64,000 nucleotides of DNA from DASRJG01 sp964647625. GTDB taxonomy: Bacteria > Acidobacteriota > Polarisedimenticolia > Polarisedimenticolales > DASRJG01. Under the pieces are notes generated by a model. That model did not search any database. It was not told the origin of the DNA and worked only from the letters and a program-made list of their open reading frames with translations. The stretch is taken from positions 1 to 64,000 of the forward strand of contig CAZYHZ010000008.1 of assembly GCA_964647625.1 (NCBI GenBank). The letters are read 5' to 3'. A program made the position numbers and the translations under genes. Position 1 is the first letter of the stretch, and every line of letters begins with the position of its first letter. Below, piece by piece: positions 1 to 10,500 of this stretch.

Positions 1-2820
1 GCGCTGGAACGGGTTGGGCGCGCAGCCGGTCGAGCCGGCGCCGGTTTCGAACCCGTTGTTCGCGACGTCCTCGAAGGGCGTGCCGGTACCGCCGGTGCAG
101 ACGCCTTGCCGGCACGTGTCGCCCGTGGTGCAGGCGTTCCCGTCGTCGCAGGCGGTGCCTGTGACGCTGGTGTGCACGCACCCCGAAGCCGGGTCGCAGC
201 TATCGGCCGTGCACGCGTTGGCGTCGTCGCAGCTGAGCATGGTGGCGGTGCCCGCTTGCAGCGAGACGTCGTCGAAGTTCAAGAGGTTGAGCCCGCCGCC
301 GCTGCAGTTCGGGTTGCCGAACGTGACCGAGGTCGTTCCCGTGGGCACCGCGATCGTGGGCGCCGCGATCATCGCCCCCGGCAGCTGCACGTTGACGGCG
401 ACGACGGCGTTCGAGGGTCCGAAGGTCACCGTGTAGCTGCAATAGGTCGGCGCGTCCGATCCGTGCGTGTAGCTCAACGTTCCCGGGCCCTGGGTCGGTG
501 GGAACGTCTGTGAGATGGTCCCCGGCGCGTTCCCGCCCGGGTAGCCGATGCTCGCGACGACGCTCGTCGTCCATGGGCACCCGGCGTTCTGGACCGCCGA
601 ACCGGTTCCGGTCCAGTAGTCCCGGAAGAACGGAACGGGACCGCAGCCCGGCGCCCCGCTGCCCGATTCGAAGTTGCCGTTTTGAAGCTGCTCGAACGGC
701 GCGGTCGTGCCCCCGGTGCAGATGCCGCCCCGGCACGCATCCCCGGTGGTGCAGGGATTGCCGTCGTTGCAGGCGGCGGAGTTGTTCACGTGACCGCATC
801 CGGCGACCGCATCGCACGTGTCGTCGGTGCACGGGTTGCCGTCATCGCACAGCGCGGTGTTGCTCGTGTGAACGCAGCCGGTCGCCGGCGCGCAGCTGTC
901 GTTGGTGCACGGATTGGCGTCGTCGCAGTTGAGCGTGCCGGTGCCGGTCAGGCAGACCCCGCCCGAGCAGGCGTCCCCGGTCGTGCAGGCTTTCCCATCG
1001 TTGCACGTCGCGGTGTTGTTCGTGTGGACGCACGCGGAAGATACGCAGGTGTCGTCGGTGCACGGGTTGCCGTCGTCGCAATCCGCGGCCGCCGCGCACA
1101 CGGTGGACACATCGTCGAACATCGTGAAGGTTTCATCCCCGCCGAGGTTGTCGTCGTGGTTGAAGAGCGAAAGGATGTAGCCATGCCCGGCCGTCACGGG
1201 GGTCAGGACGTGCGTCCAGACGGAGGTCGCGGCACAGGTTTTCGCGAGGATCGGGATCGTGACCGGAGAGGTCGTGTCCGACAGCGTCGCGGTGGCCCAG
1301 TCGAAGCCGACGTAGTCGTTACAGGTGTTCTTGTACCAGAACGAAAGCTGCGAGACGCCGGCCTCGGCGACGAACGATTGGACGATCGTGCTGTCGCCGT
1401 TCGTCGGCTGGGCGCTTCCGAGCCGGGCGCAACTGGTGCCGGAGTGGCAACCCGAGTGAAGAATCGTCTCGATCGCTCCGGCCGTCGTCCAACCGCCGAA
1501 GCTGCCCGCCTCGAAAGTGCCGTTGACGATCGGCGCCGCCGCCGTCGTGGGGACGACGAGTGTGCCGGTCACCGAGTGCGCGCCCGAAGCCGCCGTCCCC
1601 GTGACCGTGAAGGTGGACGACCCGACGGCCGTCGCCGGCGACACGACCACCGAAAGCGTCGAGCTGGCTCCTGAAGAGACGGGGCTCTGACTGAAATTGC
1701 CGAACGCGCCGGACGGGAGCCCGTTGATCGAAAGCGTGGTGGACTGAGCGCTTCCGCTCGTGGTCTGCGTCAGGACCGTGTCCGGGCCGCCGCTGTTTCG
1801 CGGAATCACGAGGACGTTCGACGTCAGGTCGATGAAAAAGTCGTTCGGGGTCGGGCGCGTGATGATGCAGGCATTCGCGTAGTTCGAGTAGATCTTCTGG
1901 ACGACGTAGGTCTGGCCGTCGCTTCCCACGAGGCTTCCCTGCTGCGCGTTGCAAATGTCGGCGAGCTCGCCGTCCACGTCGTCGTACCATGAGATCAGTG
2001 GCCCGAGCACCGTCGCGAGGCCGACCTCCGGATCGGTGATCGTCTCGACCAGCTCATGCGACGACACGGACGTGACGTTCCCGAACGTGGTGGCCGCGCC
2101 GCCGCATCCTGTTTCGCAGCCGGACCCGGTCTGAAAGTCGGGGATGATGCCGTAGTACATCTCGGGTCGAGGCCCACTCGCCGCGATGGTGCCGTGATAG
2201 CCGCAGAACCCTCCGGCCTGGCAGGACACTCCGCCGCCGTTCGGGGCCGTGATCGATTTCCCGTGGGGAAAGTAGACCATGTAGATCGTGTTGGTATTTC
2301 CCGCGGCATCGGTCGTCGCTGCGGGCAGGTGGCCGGCCGCGATCTGGTTCACGATCTCCGTTTGAACCTGCGCGTCGGAGATCGACGAGCCGGTGATCGA
2401 CGGCGTGATCGTGACCTGCTGCACGAACGATCCGCGTCCGATGGTCTGGTTCGTTCCTCCGGTCATCGTCGTGTTGTACTCGGTGAGCCAATCCATGTAG
2501 GCGCTGTTGAGCACCTGCTGGTAGAACGTGGCGATCGACGGGGCCGTCGTCGCGGTCACCTCGGGGCTGTAGCTTCCCGTTCCCCACAGCACCTGGACGA
2601 TCTTCGCGCTCGAGATGACCCGGCCGCCGTAGTACTTGGCAAAACCTACGGCGAGGGGGTCATCCGGCGATGGCTGCCGGATCTGCTCCGGAGGCGGGTT
2701 GCCCGGGCCGCCCACGAACTTCGGATTGGAGTGCGACGCCCGCGCCGGAACGGACGCCAAGACGGCGAGCGCGACCGCCGTAAGACAAGCCTTCCGCAGA
2801 ATCGACCCGTGTGAGCCCAT
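1..2820 (-). CDS. Secreted EXORDIUM-like protein with Cys-rich repeats (3' end outside window)
   Basis: The frame is open from an ATG at 2820 through the left edge of the window, so at least 940 codons are present and the C-terminus is missing. A signal peptide (about residues 1-28, ending ASVPARA) opens the protein. Residues ~60-330 form a domain with a VLWGTG strand, SSHELVETITDPEVGL and a later GELADICNAQQ. This layout (HExxE-like helix, then W-Y...G-E-x-x-D-x-C) matches the plant EXORDIUM/PHI-1 family (PF04674); a metallopeptidase-like role is possible but unproven. Next come an Ig-like segment, an NGTFEAGSFGGWTT carbohydrate-binding-like jelly roll, Cys-rich CNDGNPCTTGDAC repeats and a second NGNFESGS module. 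It is a paralogue of the gene at 44791-47325, with a different C-terminal half. Likely an extracellular or surface protein; ligand unknown. Confidence 0.85.
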   Translation of the reverse strand, partial: MGSHGSILRKACLTAVALAVLASVPARASHSNPKFVGGPGNPPPEQIRQPSPDDPLAVGFAKYYGGRVISSAKIVQVLWGTGSYSPEVTATTAPSIATFYQQVLNSAYMDWLTEYNTTMTGGTNQTIGRGSFVQQVTITPSITGSSISDAQVQTEIVNQIAAGHLPAATTDAAGNTNTIYMVYFPHGKSITAPNGGGVSCQAGGFCGYHGTIAASGPRPEMYYGIIPDFQTGSGCETGCGGAATTFGNVTSVSSHELVETITDPEVGLATVLGPLISWYDDVDGELADICNAQQGSLVGSDGQTYVVQKIYSNYANACIITRPTPNDFFIDLTSNVLVIPRNSGGPDTVLTQTTSGSAQSTTLSINGLPSGAFGNFSQSPVSSGASSTLSVVVSPATAVGSSTFTVTGTAASGAHSVTGTLVVPTTAAAPIVNGTFEAGSFGGWTTAGAIETILHSGCHSGTSCARLGSAQPTNGDSTIVQSFVAEAGVSQLSFWYKNTCNDYVGFDWATATLSDTTSPVTIPILAKTCAATSVWTHVLTPVTAGHGYILSLFNHDDNLGGDETFTMFDDVSTVCAAAADCDDGNPCTDDTCVSSACVHTNNTATCNDGKACTTGDACSGGVCLTGTGTLNCDDANPCTNDSCAPATGCVHTSNTALCDDGNPCTDDTCDAVAGCGHVNNSAACNDGNPCTTGDACRGGICTGGTTAPFEQLQNGNFESGSGAPGCGPVPFFRDYWTGTGSAVQNAGCPWTTSVVASIGYPGGNAPGTISQTFPPTQGPGTLSYTHGSDAPTYCSYTVTFGPSNAVVAVNVQLPGAMIAAPTIAVPTGTTSVTFGNPNCSGGGLNLLNFDDVSLQAGTATMLSCDDANACTADSCDPASGCVHTSVTGTACDDGNACTTGDTCRQGVCTGGTGTPFEDVANNGFETGAGSTGCAPNPFQR

Positions 2821-2973
2821 ATCCCCCCCGAGGCGCCCGGATCCAGCGCCAAGAGAGTACGCAGGGAAGCGGCGACGGACAAGCACTCGCTGCGTGCTCT
2901 ACCCTGTTCGCCCGAGGGAGGCCGTGGGAGGAGCCGGAAAGCTCCGTGATGCGGCCGCCACAAGGAGCACGCG

Positions 2974-3558
2974 ATGCCGGAAGGGCCCGAGATCGAGGCG
3001 GAGAAGCTGCACGAGCAGATCGTGGAGGAGTTGGAAAAAGAGGGAGGCGCGCTTCTCCGGAAGATCGCGCTCACGACGGCGCTCCTTGCGGTCGTCGGTG
3101 CGGCGGCAGCGCTCGAGGCCGGCGCGACGGTCAACGAAGCGCTCATGTTGCGGACCGACGCGTCCCGGCTCCAGGCGGAAGCCTCCGACCAGTGGGCGTT
3201 CTATCAGGCGAAGGGGCTCAAGGCCTCCGTGCAGGAGGCCACGCGGAACGCCTGGCTCGCCGCCGGCAAGGAGCCCTCCCCCGATTTCGCCGCGACCGAG
3301 AAACGCTATGCGGACGAGCAGTCCGAGCTCCAGAAGGCGGCTCGTGAGAAAGAGCACGAGCGGGACGAGAAAGTCGCGGAGTCGGACCACCTCCTTCATC
3401 GGCATCACCGATTTGCAGCGGCGGTTGCGCTGCTGCAGGTGTGCATCGCCGTCGCCGCCGTCGCGGCGCTGACCCGCCAGAAGCTGATCTGGGTCGGCTC
3501 GCTCGCGCTGGGAACCGTCGGGACCGGAGTGTTCCTCGCGACGTGGTTCGGGGGTTAG
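2974..3558 (+). CDS. DUF4337 family membrane protein
   Basis: 194 residues, starting at an ATG preceded by AAGGAG. An acidic, charged N-terminus (MPEGPEIEAEKLHEQIVEE) leads into a transmembrane helix at ~residues 27-47 (LTTALLAVVGAAAAL), then a long soluble coiled-coil-like stretch with the DUF4337 hallmark ASDQWAFYQAKGLK, and two C-terminal membrane helices (RFAAAVALLQVCIAVAAVAAL and WVGSLALGTVGTGVFLATW). The length and order are those of the DUF4337 family of bacterial inner-membrane proteins, whose function is not known. It stands alone: divergent from the secreted gene to its left and convergent with rpiB on the other strand 33 bp away. Confidence 0.85.
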   Translation: MPEGPEIEAEKLHEQIVEELEKEGGALLRKIALTTALLAVVGAAAALEAGATVNEALMLRTDASRLQAEASDQWAFYQAKGLKASVQEATRNAWLAAGKEPSPDFAATEKRYADEQSELQKAAREKEHERDEKVAESDHLLHRHHRFAAAVALLQVCIAVAAVAALTRQKLIWVGSLALGTVGTGVFLATWFGG

Positions 3559-3591
3559 TCCGGCGAACTGAGAAGTGGACGCGACGCCGAC

Positions 3592-4041
3592 CTAGATCGA
3601 TCGCGTTCGCTCGTACTCCGAGATTTCATCGATACGACGCTGGTGACGTCCCCCCTCGAAAGGCGTCGACCTCCACGCGTCGATGATTTCGAGCGCGAGC
3701 TGGGGATCTATCACACGCGCGCCCATTCCCAACACATTGGCGTCGTTATGGCTACGCGCCAGTTTCGCAAGGAACACGTCATTGCACAGCGCGGCGCGAA
3801 CGCCGCGGACTTTGTTCGCGGCAATCTGCTCACCTTGGCCGCTGCCTCCCAAGACGATGCCCCAATCCGCTTGCCCTCGCGCAACCGCTTCGCCCACGGC
3901 AATGCAGTACGGTGGATAGTCCGTCGGCTCCGGGGAGCTCGTGCCCAGGTCGATCACCTCGACGCCCGCGTCTTGTAATTCGCGCACGAGAAATAGTTTC
4001 AGCTCGAAGCCCGCATGGTCGGAACCGATTGCAACGCGCAT
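3592..4041 (-). CDS. rpiB: Ribose-5-phosphate isomerase B
   Basis: 149 residues, full length for the LacAB/RpiB family. It interconverts ribulose 5-phosphate and ribose 5-phosphate in the non-oxidative pentose phosphate pathway (cytosol). The phosphate-binding N-terminus MRVAIGSDHAGFELK, the segment LGGSGQGEQIAANKVRGVRAA and HNDANVLGMG are all present. The loop reads GSGQGEQIAANK rather than the E. coli type CGTGIGMSIAANK, so the catalytic base should be the Glu of the mycobacterial/actinobacterial subclass and not Cys. That is a family-based inference from the visible residues. The gene ends 33 bp from the end of the DUF4337 gene, and its start is 115 bp from the divergently transcribed cydA. 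Confidence 0.95.
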   Translation of the reverse strand: MRVAIGSDHAGFELKLFLVRELQDAGVEVIDLGTSSPEPTDYPPYCIAVGEAVARGQADWGIVLGGSGQGEQIAANKVRGVRAALCNDVFLAKLARSHNDANVLGMGARVIDPQLALEIIDAWRSTPFEGGRHQRRIDEISEYERTRSI

Positions 4042-4156
4042 CTGTCTTAGCCCTCACACCGAGCCATCCCCACACAAAATAGTCCCAGCCGTCTTCGACC
4101 GCCAAATGTCCGGGTCGGGCGCGCATCGGATCGTCCGACTGACCTATACTCGGCCC

Positions 4157-5491
4157 ATGTCGGCCGGCGATCCGCTGTTCTGGCACCGCCTCCAGTTCGC
4201 GTTCACCATCGTGTACCACTACCTCTTTCCCCAGCTCACGATGGGACTGGCGCTTCTCATCGTCGTGATGAAGGCGCTCGGGCTCCGGACCAAGGACGCG
4301 CGGTGGGACGACGCCGCGCGGTTCTGGATCCGGATTTTCGGAGTGAACTTCGCCGTCGGCGTGGTGACGGGAATTCCGATGGAGTTCCAGTTCGGGACGA
4401 ACTGGGCGCGCTTCGCGGAGATCGCCGGCCCCGTCGTCGGCCACACACTGGCGATGGAGGGCCTGTTCGCCTTCTTCCTCGAATCGAGCTTCTTGAGCTT
4501 GCTCGTCTGGGGAGAACGGAAGCTCGGGCGTCAAGGTCACTTCCTCGCCGCCGCCGCATTGTTCGCGGGGAGCTGGCTTTCCGGATACTTCATCGTCTGC
4601 ACGAACGCGTTCATGCAGCACCCGACCGGGCACGCCGTCGGCCCCGACAACGTGCTGCGCCTTGCGAGCTTCTGGGCGTTCCTCCTCAACCCTTGGGCGA
4701 TCGCCGCTTACGTCCACACGATGATTGCCGCGGTCGTCACGGGGTCGTTCGTCGTCGCCGCGGTGGGGGCCTACTACACGCTGCGCGGGTTGCATGAAGA
4801 TGCCGCCCGGCGCTTTCTCCGGGTTGGAACGACGGCGGGGCTGATCTCCGCCGTCCTCGTCGCCTTTCCCACCGGAGACCACCAGGCCAAGCTCGTCGCG
4901 CGGCATCAGCCGGTGGCTCTCGCCGCGATGGAAGGTCGCTTCGAAAGCGGACCGAGCGCCGGAATCACGCTGATCGGCCAGCCCAACGTCGCGCAGCGGC
5001 GTCTGGACAACCCGATCGAGATCCCCGGGATGCTGAGCTTCCTCGCTTACGGGACGTTTCACAGCGGCGTCGCCGGCCTCGACGAGTTTCCCCAGAGCGA
5101 ATGGCCGGACAACATCGAGCTGCTCTACTACGCGTTCCACGTCATGGCGGGGCTCGGTACACTGTTCATTGCGCTTATGATGGTCGCCGCGCTCCTTTCG
5201 TGGCGCGGCGTGCTCTCGCGGGTGCGCCCCGTCCTGTGGGCGCTGATGCTGGCGTTCCCGTTCCCGTACATCGCCAACACGGCGGGTTGGATCACGGCCG
5301 AGCTGGGGCGCCAGCCCTGGATCGTCTACGGGATCCTGCGCACCCGGGATGCGGCCAGCCCCTCGATACACGCGGGGACGGCGCTGTTCACCCTGATCGG
5401 ATTCACCGGGATCTACGTCGTTCTGGGACTGCTCTTCCTGTTCCTCGTGCTCCGCGAGCTGGAGCACGGACCGGATGCTCTTCATGGTTGA
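4157..5491 (+). CDS. cydA: Cytochrome bd ubiquinol oxidase subunit I
   Basis: 444 residues from the ATG at 4157; earlier in-frame codons overlap the rpiB promoter side and encode no family residues. CydA carries the quinol site and hemes b558, b595 and d of the inner-membrane bd oxidase, a high-affinity terminal oxidase. Visible family features are FWHRLQFAFTIVYHY (heme ligand His10), the acidic helix MEGLFAFFLESSFLSLLVWGE, HTMIAAVVTGSF and the late GWITAELGRQPW. The length fits a short Q-loop form. The stop overlaps the cydB start by 17 bp, so the pair is translationally coupled. No cydX or cydDC genes are visible nearby. Confidence 0.96.
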   Translation: MSAGDPLFWHRLQFAFTIVYHYLFPQLTMGLALLIVVMKALGLRTKDARWDDAARFWIRIFGVNFAVGVVTGIPMEFQFGTNWARFAEIAGPVVGHTLAMEGLFAFFLESSFLSLLVWGERKLGRQGHFLAAAALFAGSWLSGYFIVCTNAFMQHPTGHAVGPDNVLRLASFWAFLLNPWAIAAYVHTMIAAVVTGSFVVAAVGAYYTLRGLHEDAARRFLRVGTTAGLISAVLVAFPTGDHQAKLVARHQPVALAAMEGRFESGPSAGITLIGQPNVAQRRLDNPIEIPGMLSFLAYGTFHSGVAGLDEFPQSEWPDNIELLYYAFHVMAGLGTLFIALMMVAALLSWRGVLSRVRPVLWALMLAFPFPYIANTAGWITAELGRQPWIVYGILRTRDAASPSIHAGTALFTLIGFTGIYVVLGLLFLFLVLRELEHGPDALHG

Positions 5492-6527
5492 GCTGTGGTT
5501 CGGCATCGTCGCGGCCATGCTCGCCGCATACGTCGTCCTCGATGGATTCGATCTCGGGGCGGGCGCGCTGCACCTCCTGCTCGCGCGCGATGATGGCGAA
5601 AGGCGACAGATCCTCGCCGCGATCGGCCCGTACTGGGATGGCAACGAGGTCTGGCTCCTCGCGTCGGGCGGCGCGCTGTTCGTCGCGTTCCCGAGAGTGC
5701 TTGCCTCGGGATTGTCCGGCTTCTACCTGGCGATCTTTCTCGTGCTGTGGACGCTCCTGGCGCGCGGGATCTCGATCGAGTTCCGCAGCCACGTCGCCTC
5801 GCCGCTGTGGAGGACTTTTTGGGACGTCGCATTTTGCGTCTCGAGCGGCCTCTTGTGCATTCTTCTCGGCGCGGCGCTCGGCAACATCTTGCGAGGCCTT
5901 CCGCTCGATGCCGATGGCTGGTTCTCCCTCACGCTGTTCACCGATTTCACGGCGAGGATGCCCGTCGGCATCCTCGACTGGTACACCGTGCTCGTCGCGG
6001 TCTTCACGTTCTCGGCGCTCGCCGCGCATGGGGCGGCCTTTGTCGCGTGGAAAACCGGAGCGCCCATCCGCGACCGCGCGCGTTCCCTGGCCCGCAGGCT
6101 CTTCCTCGCGGTGGCCGTCGGCTGGCCCATCGTCACGATCGCGACCGCCCGGGTCAATCCCGGCTTCTTCGCCGGGTTCGCAGGACGTCCGCTCGCCTGG
6201 CTGTCCGGTCTTCTCGCCCTCTGCGGCCTCATCACATCGAACGTCGCCATCCGGCGCGAGCGCGACCTGACCGCGTTCCTCGGCTCCTGCGCGTTCCTCG
6301 CCGGCGTGCTCGCCGCGACGGCGGCCGGGATGTTCCCTGTGCTACTGCGCGACCCGGACGGCCGCGCCTCGATCACCGCGTACGCCGCCGCCAGCGATCC
6401 TGCCGGCCTACGCACGGCGCTTGGATGGTTTCTCGTCGGAATGCCCCTCGCGATCGCCTACACGACGATCGTGTTCGCGCTGCACCGGGGAAAGATCGCC
6501 GCCGCGGCCGAGGGCGAGGGCTACTGA
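5475..6527 (+). CDS. cydB: Cytochrome bd ubiquinol oxidase subunit II
   Basis: 350 residues. CydB is the heme-free partner of CydA. The N-terminal signature YVVLDGFDLGAGALHLL, the segment AIGPYWDGNEVWLLASGGALFVAFP and eight or nine hydrophobic helices are present, and the length is typical of the family (~335-380). The start overlaps the end of cydA; the internal ATG at 5484 (MVELWFG) is an equally good start because neither has a strong ribosome site. It forms a two-gene operon with cydA. The next gene on this strand, at 6650, is a tiny secreted peptide separated by 122 bp and probably independent. Confidence 0.95.
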   Translation: MLFMVELWFGIVAAMLAAYVVLDGFDLGAGALHLLLARDDGERRQILAAIGPYWDGNEVWLLASGGALFVAFPRVLASGLSGFYLAIFLVLWTLLARGISIEFRSHVASPLWRTFWDVAFCVSSGLLCILLGAALGNILRGLPLDADGWFSLTLFTDFTARMPVGILDWYTVLVAVFTFSALAAHGAAFVAWKTGAPIRDRARSLARRLFLAVAVGWPIVTIATARVNPGFFAGFAGRPLAWLSGLLALCGLITSNVAIRRERDLTAFLGSCAFLAGVLAATAAGMFPVLLRDPDGRASITAYAAASDPAGLRTALGWFLVGMPLAIAYTTIVFALHRGKIAAAAEGEGY

Positions 6528-6649
6528 GCGCGCCGCCTCGCCGCAACCGCGCTCGCGGTCCGGTACGTCGCTTGCTTCCACTGCCGTCCGCCGACCGTGA
6601 CTCCGTCACGGGGCCGAGCATGGTAACTTCGCTGCTCAGGAGGTGGGCG

Positions 6650-6826
6650 ATGAGGAACAAGACCAGGTTGGCCGCTGTCGTTGTCTTTGCAGTCGTTGTC
6701 GCCACGGGAATGGTCGCGCTGCTGGCCACGCCACGGGCATCCGCCGGCACGTGCTGGAAAGTAGACTGCAATACCTGTTGCCGGGTTGGTAGCAAGGTCA
6801 TCTGCACGCAGCACGTCTGCTCGTAG
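6650..6826 (+). CDS. Tiny secreted cysteine-rich peptide
   Basis: 58 residues. An excellent ribosome site (CAGGAGG) lies seven bases before the ATG at 6650. The product has a classic signal peptide (MRNKTRLAAVVVFAVVVATGMV..., cleavage near PRASA) and leaves a mature peptide of ~26 residues with six cysteines in CxxxxCxxCC...C...C spacing (CWKVDCNTCC ... VICTQHVC). Six cysteines suggest three disulfides, as in defensin-like or small structural peptides; no family is recognised. It lies after cydB, convergent with the PilZ gene. Confidence 0.75.
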   Translation: MRNKTRLAAVVVFAVVVATGMVALLATPRASAGTCWKVDCNTCCRVGSKVICTQHVCS

Positions 6827-6921
6827 TGCCGGTGGAGTTCCGAGTCGCGCGGCGGCTCGACAGCGTTGTCTTGCCCGCCGGACTCCCGAAGCGCGAGTTC
6901 GTGCTCGCTACGCCAAGCCTC

Positions 6922-7302
6922 TCACGGGGTGCGACCGCGACTCTTACGTTCGAGCGTGTCGAGTAGCGCCGCCAGCGCACGACTGCCCACGACCGACGTC
7001 GGCACGAACTTCGCGCCGCAGGTCGTGCTCCCCGGGACGTCGGAGAGGGTGTAGATGATTCGCAGCGTACCGCCGATTCGAACATCGTTTACGTGAAGGA
7101 CGACCGAGTCGATGCGCGAACCGGGCGCGAGTTCGGGGCAATCGTTGTGGAACAACGCTTTGATTCCGCCTTCGCTGAGCTCGATCACCGCAGCTTCCCA
7201 ATGGGACCCACCCGGGAGATTGAACTCGATGGAACCCGCGTCTCCCGCACCGAGCGGAAATCGCCGCTTACGCCTTCCGCTCGAGTGGGCATCGTTCGAC
7301 AC
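6922..7302 (-). CDS. PilZ domain protein
   Basis: 126 residues from a GTG start. A single PilZ domain is inferred from the N-terminal basic switch motif RRKRRF (RxxxR type) followed ~30 residues later by ELSEGGIKA (D/N-x-S-x-x-G type), then alternating beta strands (SVVLHVNDVRIGGTLRIIY). PilZ domains bind cyclic di-GMP and tune motility, exopolysaccharide or secretion. The first position of the second motif is Glu-Leu instead of Asp/Asn, so nucleotide binding should be checked. It is a stand-alone cytosolic adaptor with no operon partner. Confidence 0.8.
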   Translation of the reverse strand: MSNDAHSSGRRKRRFPLGAGDAGSIEFNLPGGSHWEAAVIELSEGGIKALFHNDCPELAPGSRIDSVVLHVNDVRIGGTLRIIYTLSDVPGSTTCGAKFVPTSVVGSRALAALLDTLERKSRGRTP

Positions 7303-7559
7303 GGTTTCGCCCCCCCGCGTTCAAAAGGTCCGAGAGACCATCTCAACGATTGATGTGTCGGTGTCGAGACCCGGTCTCTGCATGGGTGCCCCTCATGGAG
7401 CCGACAGACGCGGGAGACTAGGCGATGCCGCCATCTACTACCAGCGGTCGTAGTTCGTAGAGTCTCGGAACGGCCCGGTGCCCAAGATGCCGCATTTGGG
7501 ATGGGACATGGCGAGTGAGACCGGCAGATTGGCCGAAGCGCGCGGCGCGCGTTGCGACC

Positions 7560-10500
7560 CTACGGGCAGGTCGCAACCGTGCTCTGCACGGTCTCGGTAC
7601 AGAGCGCGTTCCACCCTGTAAAGGCTTCGGGCGAGCCGTTCGATGTCCGCCCGAACGACGAGATGGTGGAGTGGATGTCGTCGGTGCCGGCGAGGACGAA
7701 CCAGATCCCGCTTCCTGCCGGCGGTGCCGGAAGCGCCACGTTCGTCGCGGTGCCGCTGGTCCCGAGGTGGCACGACGCGCCGGTGATCGTCGCGAAGCCC
7801 GAGGGCGATCCGGTCAAGTTGCCCCAGAAGAGGTCGACGTCGGGGTTTGGGCAGGACGAGGGATCCCACGTGAGATCCACGTTGGCGGGCGTCGTCGTGT
7901 TCCGCTTCGCCGTCATGGTCGCCGGGACCTCATGCGGTGGGAAAGAGCTGGTCGATCCGGGGAGGCGGATCGCGTACGCGCCGCGCCCGAACGTGAAGGC
8001 GGTCAGCGTCGTGCTCGCCAGAGGAGAACCCGCCGGTCCGCGGTCGACCGCCAGGTAATTCACTCGAGTGTCCGGCATACCGTACTGGTAGCGGTACCAG
8101 ACCGGCGGCGTCGCGCCGATGGCGTCGGTGTAATAGAAACCCATGTACGTGCCGACGAACACTTCGTTGATATTTGCCGGGTTGACCATGACGCTCGTGG
8201 CCGGGATGTCGGGCAGGTTCCCCGTCCTGTCGTACCAGACCCACGAGCTGCCGTTCCAGGCCCCAAGGAACACGTGGCCCGGCGTCGACGGTGTGTTCTC
8301 GTTGAACCCGCCGACCGCCGCGTAAATCCTGCCGTTGACCGTGGGGTCGAACGTCACGCCCAGGATCGCTCGGTTCGGCAGCACCGCGTTGAAATTCGTC
8401 GCGTAGAACCACGACGGGTTGGCGTTCGCCGCGCAGGAGAACGACGCGGTATTCGCCGCGGCCGCCGTGCAGTTGGCGCCGGTGAATACGCCGGTCGCGA
8501 CGTTGACCTCGCCGTCGCTGGTCCCGACGATGACCGAGCCCGGGTCGCTCCGCGCAATGTCGAGAGCGGTGATCGATCCGGCTCCCTTCGTCACGTCATA
8601 GACGCCGGCGACGTTCCAGCTCGCCGCACCGTCGACACTCGACCACAGGTGGGCCGAGCCGAAGATCACGTTGCTGCAGTTCGTCGCGCTGCAGTGGAGC
8701 GTATCGACGCGAAACGGGGCGGCCCAGGCCGGCCTATCGTTGGCGGTGATCCAGGGAAGTGCCCCTGACGTGAACGCGCCGGCGGCACCGGTCGTCGAGC
8801 GCACGAAATTGCCGTTGGGAGCCTCGGCGTACCAGTTACCAGCGGTCAGAGTGCCGGCGAGCGCGTCGAACGCGGTGAAAAAACCATCGCCTGTCGTCGT
8901 GCGGGATTGCCAGACCGTGACGGGCTGGCTGCTGTCCCAGCTCGCGTGGCCGTTGTCCTGGGCTCCGGCGAAGACGATCTGCGCGGCGCCTCCCGCGAAA
9001 TTCGGGCCCGTCTGCCCCGCGTAAAACTGCGTGGCATTGATCGTCTGGTTCAAGTTCTGGAATCCGGTCGGCGCGCCGTTCGACGTGTAGATTCCGCCGT
9101 CGTTGCCGACGAGGAATTGAGACGTCGCTCCGGTACCCGAGATCCAGGCCACGCCGTGCTGGTCGGGGTGCAGCCCGCCTTGCCCGGGGCACGTCGGCGT
9201 ATACACGTTGGCCAGGTTCTGGAGGGTCACGTTCGCGTAGCCCGCGTCGACCGTCGCCTTGTAGAGGCTCGTACGGCCAATGTAGAGCGTTTTGTCGTTT
9301 CCCGGGTCAGCGATGAGGAACAGGTTGTACCAGTCTTGCCCCTCGTTCGTGGCCGTGGCGGTGCAATCCTTGTAGTTCGCGTCGGCGCTTCCCCCCAGAA
9401 GCGTCCACGATGTGCCTTGGTTCCGAGTCACCCACGTGCCGAGCGCGTTACCGGACGCCACGTTGTGGACCTGCGCGTAGACGGTCAGGCTGTTCGTGCC
9501 ATTGCCGCGCGAGCCCGCGAGCTTGATTCGGCCGACGGCCGTGGCACCGCCCGTGCCGTTTCCCGTGTTCGCAGGCCAGCCGTTGGCCATCAGCGTCAGG
9601 GAGGGACAACCCGTCGCCGGGATGGTGCCCTTGTAGACGCCGTTGTCGCCGTTGATGCTCGAGTTCCGAACCCCGACGGCGACATAGACCACCGTGGGGT
9701 TGGCGTTTGAGTCCAGGAGAATGTCGGTAATCTGGTTGGCCGCGCCGCCGGCGCCGGTCACGGGATTGACCGGATTGGCGCCAAACGAGCAAATCGCCCA
9801 TGTCGCGGCCGCATCGTGCGAGATGTAGAGGTCGTGCGACGTGCCGGCGAGAATGGTCTGGCTGTTGTTCGGATCGACGCGCAGCACGCTGATGTTCGAA
9901 TCGCCGTAGATGGGCGAGCCCGCGGCGAACGGCGTGAAAACGCTCGACGCGAGCTGCGTCCAGGTCGCGCCGCCGTCCGTGGAGCGCATGATCCCCTCTC
10001 CGAACTGATCGCCGCTGGATCCGGCGGCGCCGTCGTAATCACCGGTGCCCGCATAGACGATGCTCTGATTATTCGGGTCGAGCTCGATCGCTCCGGCCGC
10101 CTGCGTCGCGGCCACGCCGTTGTCCCACAGCGGCGACCATGTGGACGCCGAGCTGCAACAGTTGGTCGACTTCCACACGCCGCCGGACGCCGCGGCGGCA
10201 TACGCGACGATCGCGCCCGGCGTGCCGGTCGTACGCTTGTCGATGGCGATCCCGTTGAACCGGCCCGACACGAGCCCGAACGAGTAGCCGCCGGCCGGCT
10301 TGGTCGACTCGTCGATCGGCCGCGGACCGAGAAACGTCCAATCGCCGGAGTCGACGGTCAAGCTGGACTTGGTCGTGCCGGACGACTGGGGTAGTCCCTT
10401 CTTCGCGTCCGGCCACGGGCGGCCGTCGGTGATGTTCGAGCGGATCCACCCGCGCGCCTTGGTGAATGCCTCGGACGGGATCGTGGTCTTCGGGTATGTC

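Noticed and set aside
3830..5644. 604-codon minus-strand frame opposite cydA
   Set aside because: Highly Arg/Glu/Pro-rich composition without domain signal; it is the antisense of a clear cydA, typical for GC-rich DNA.
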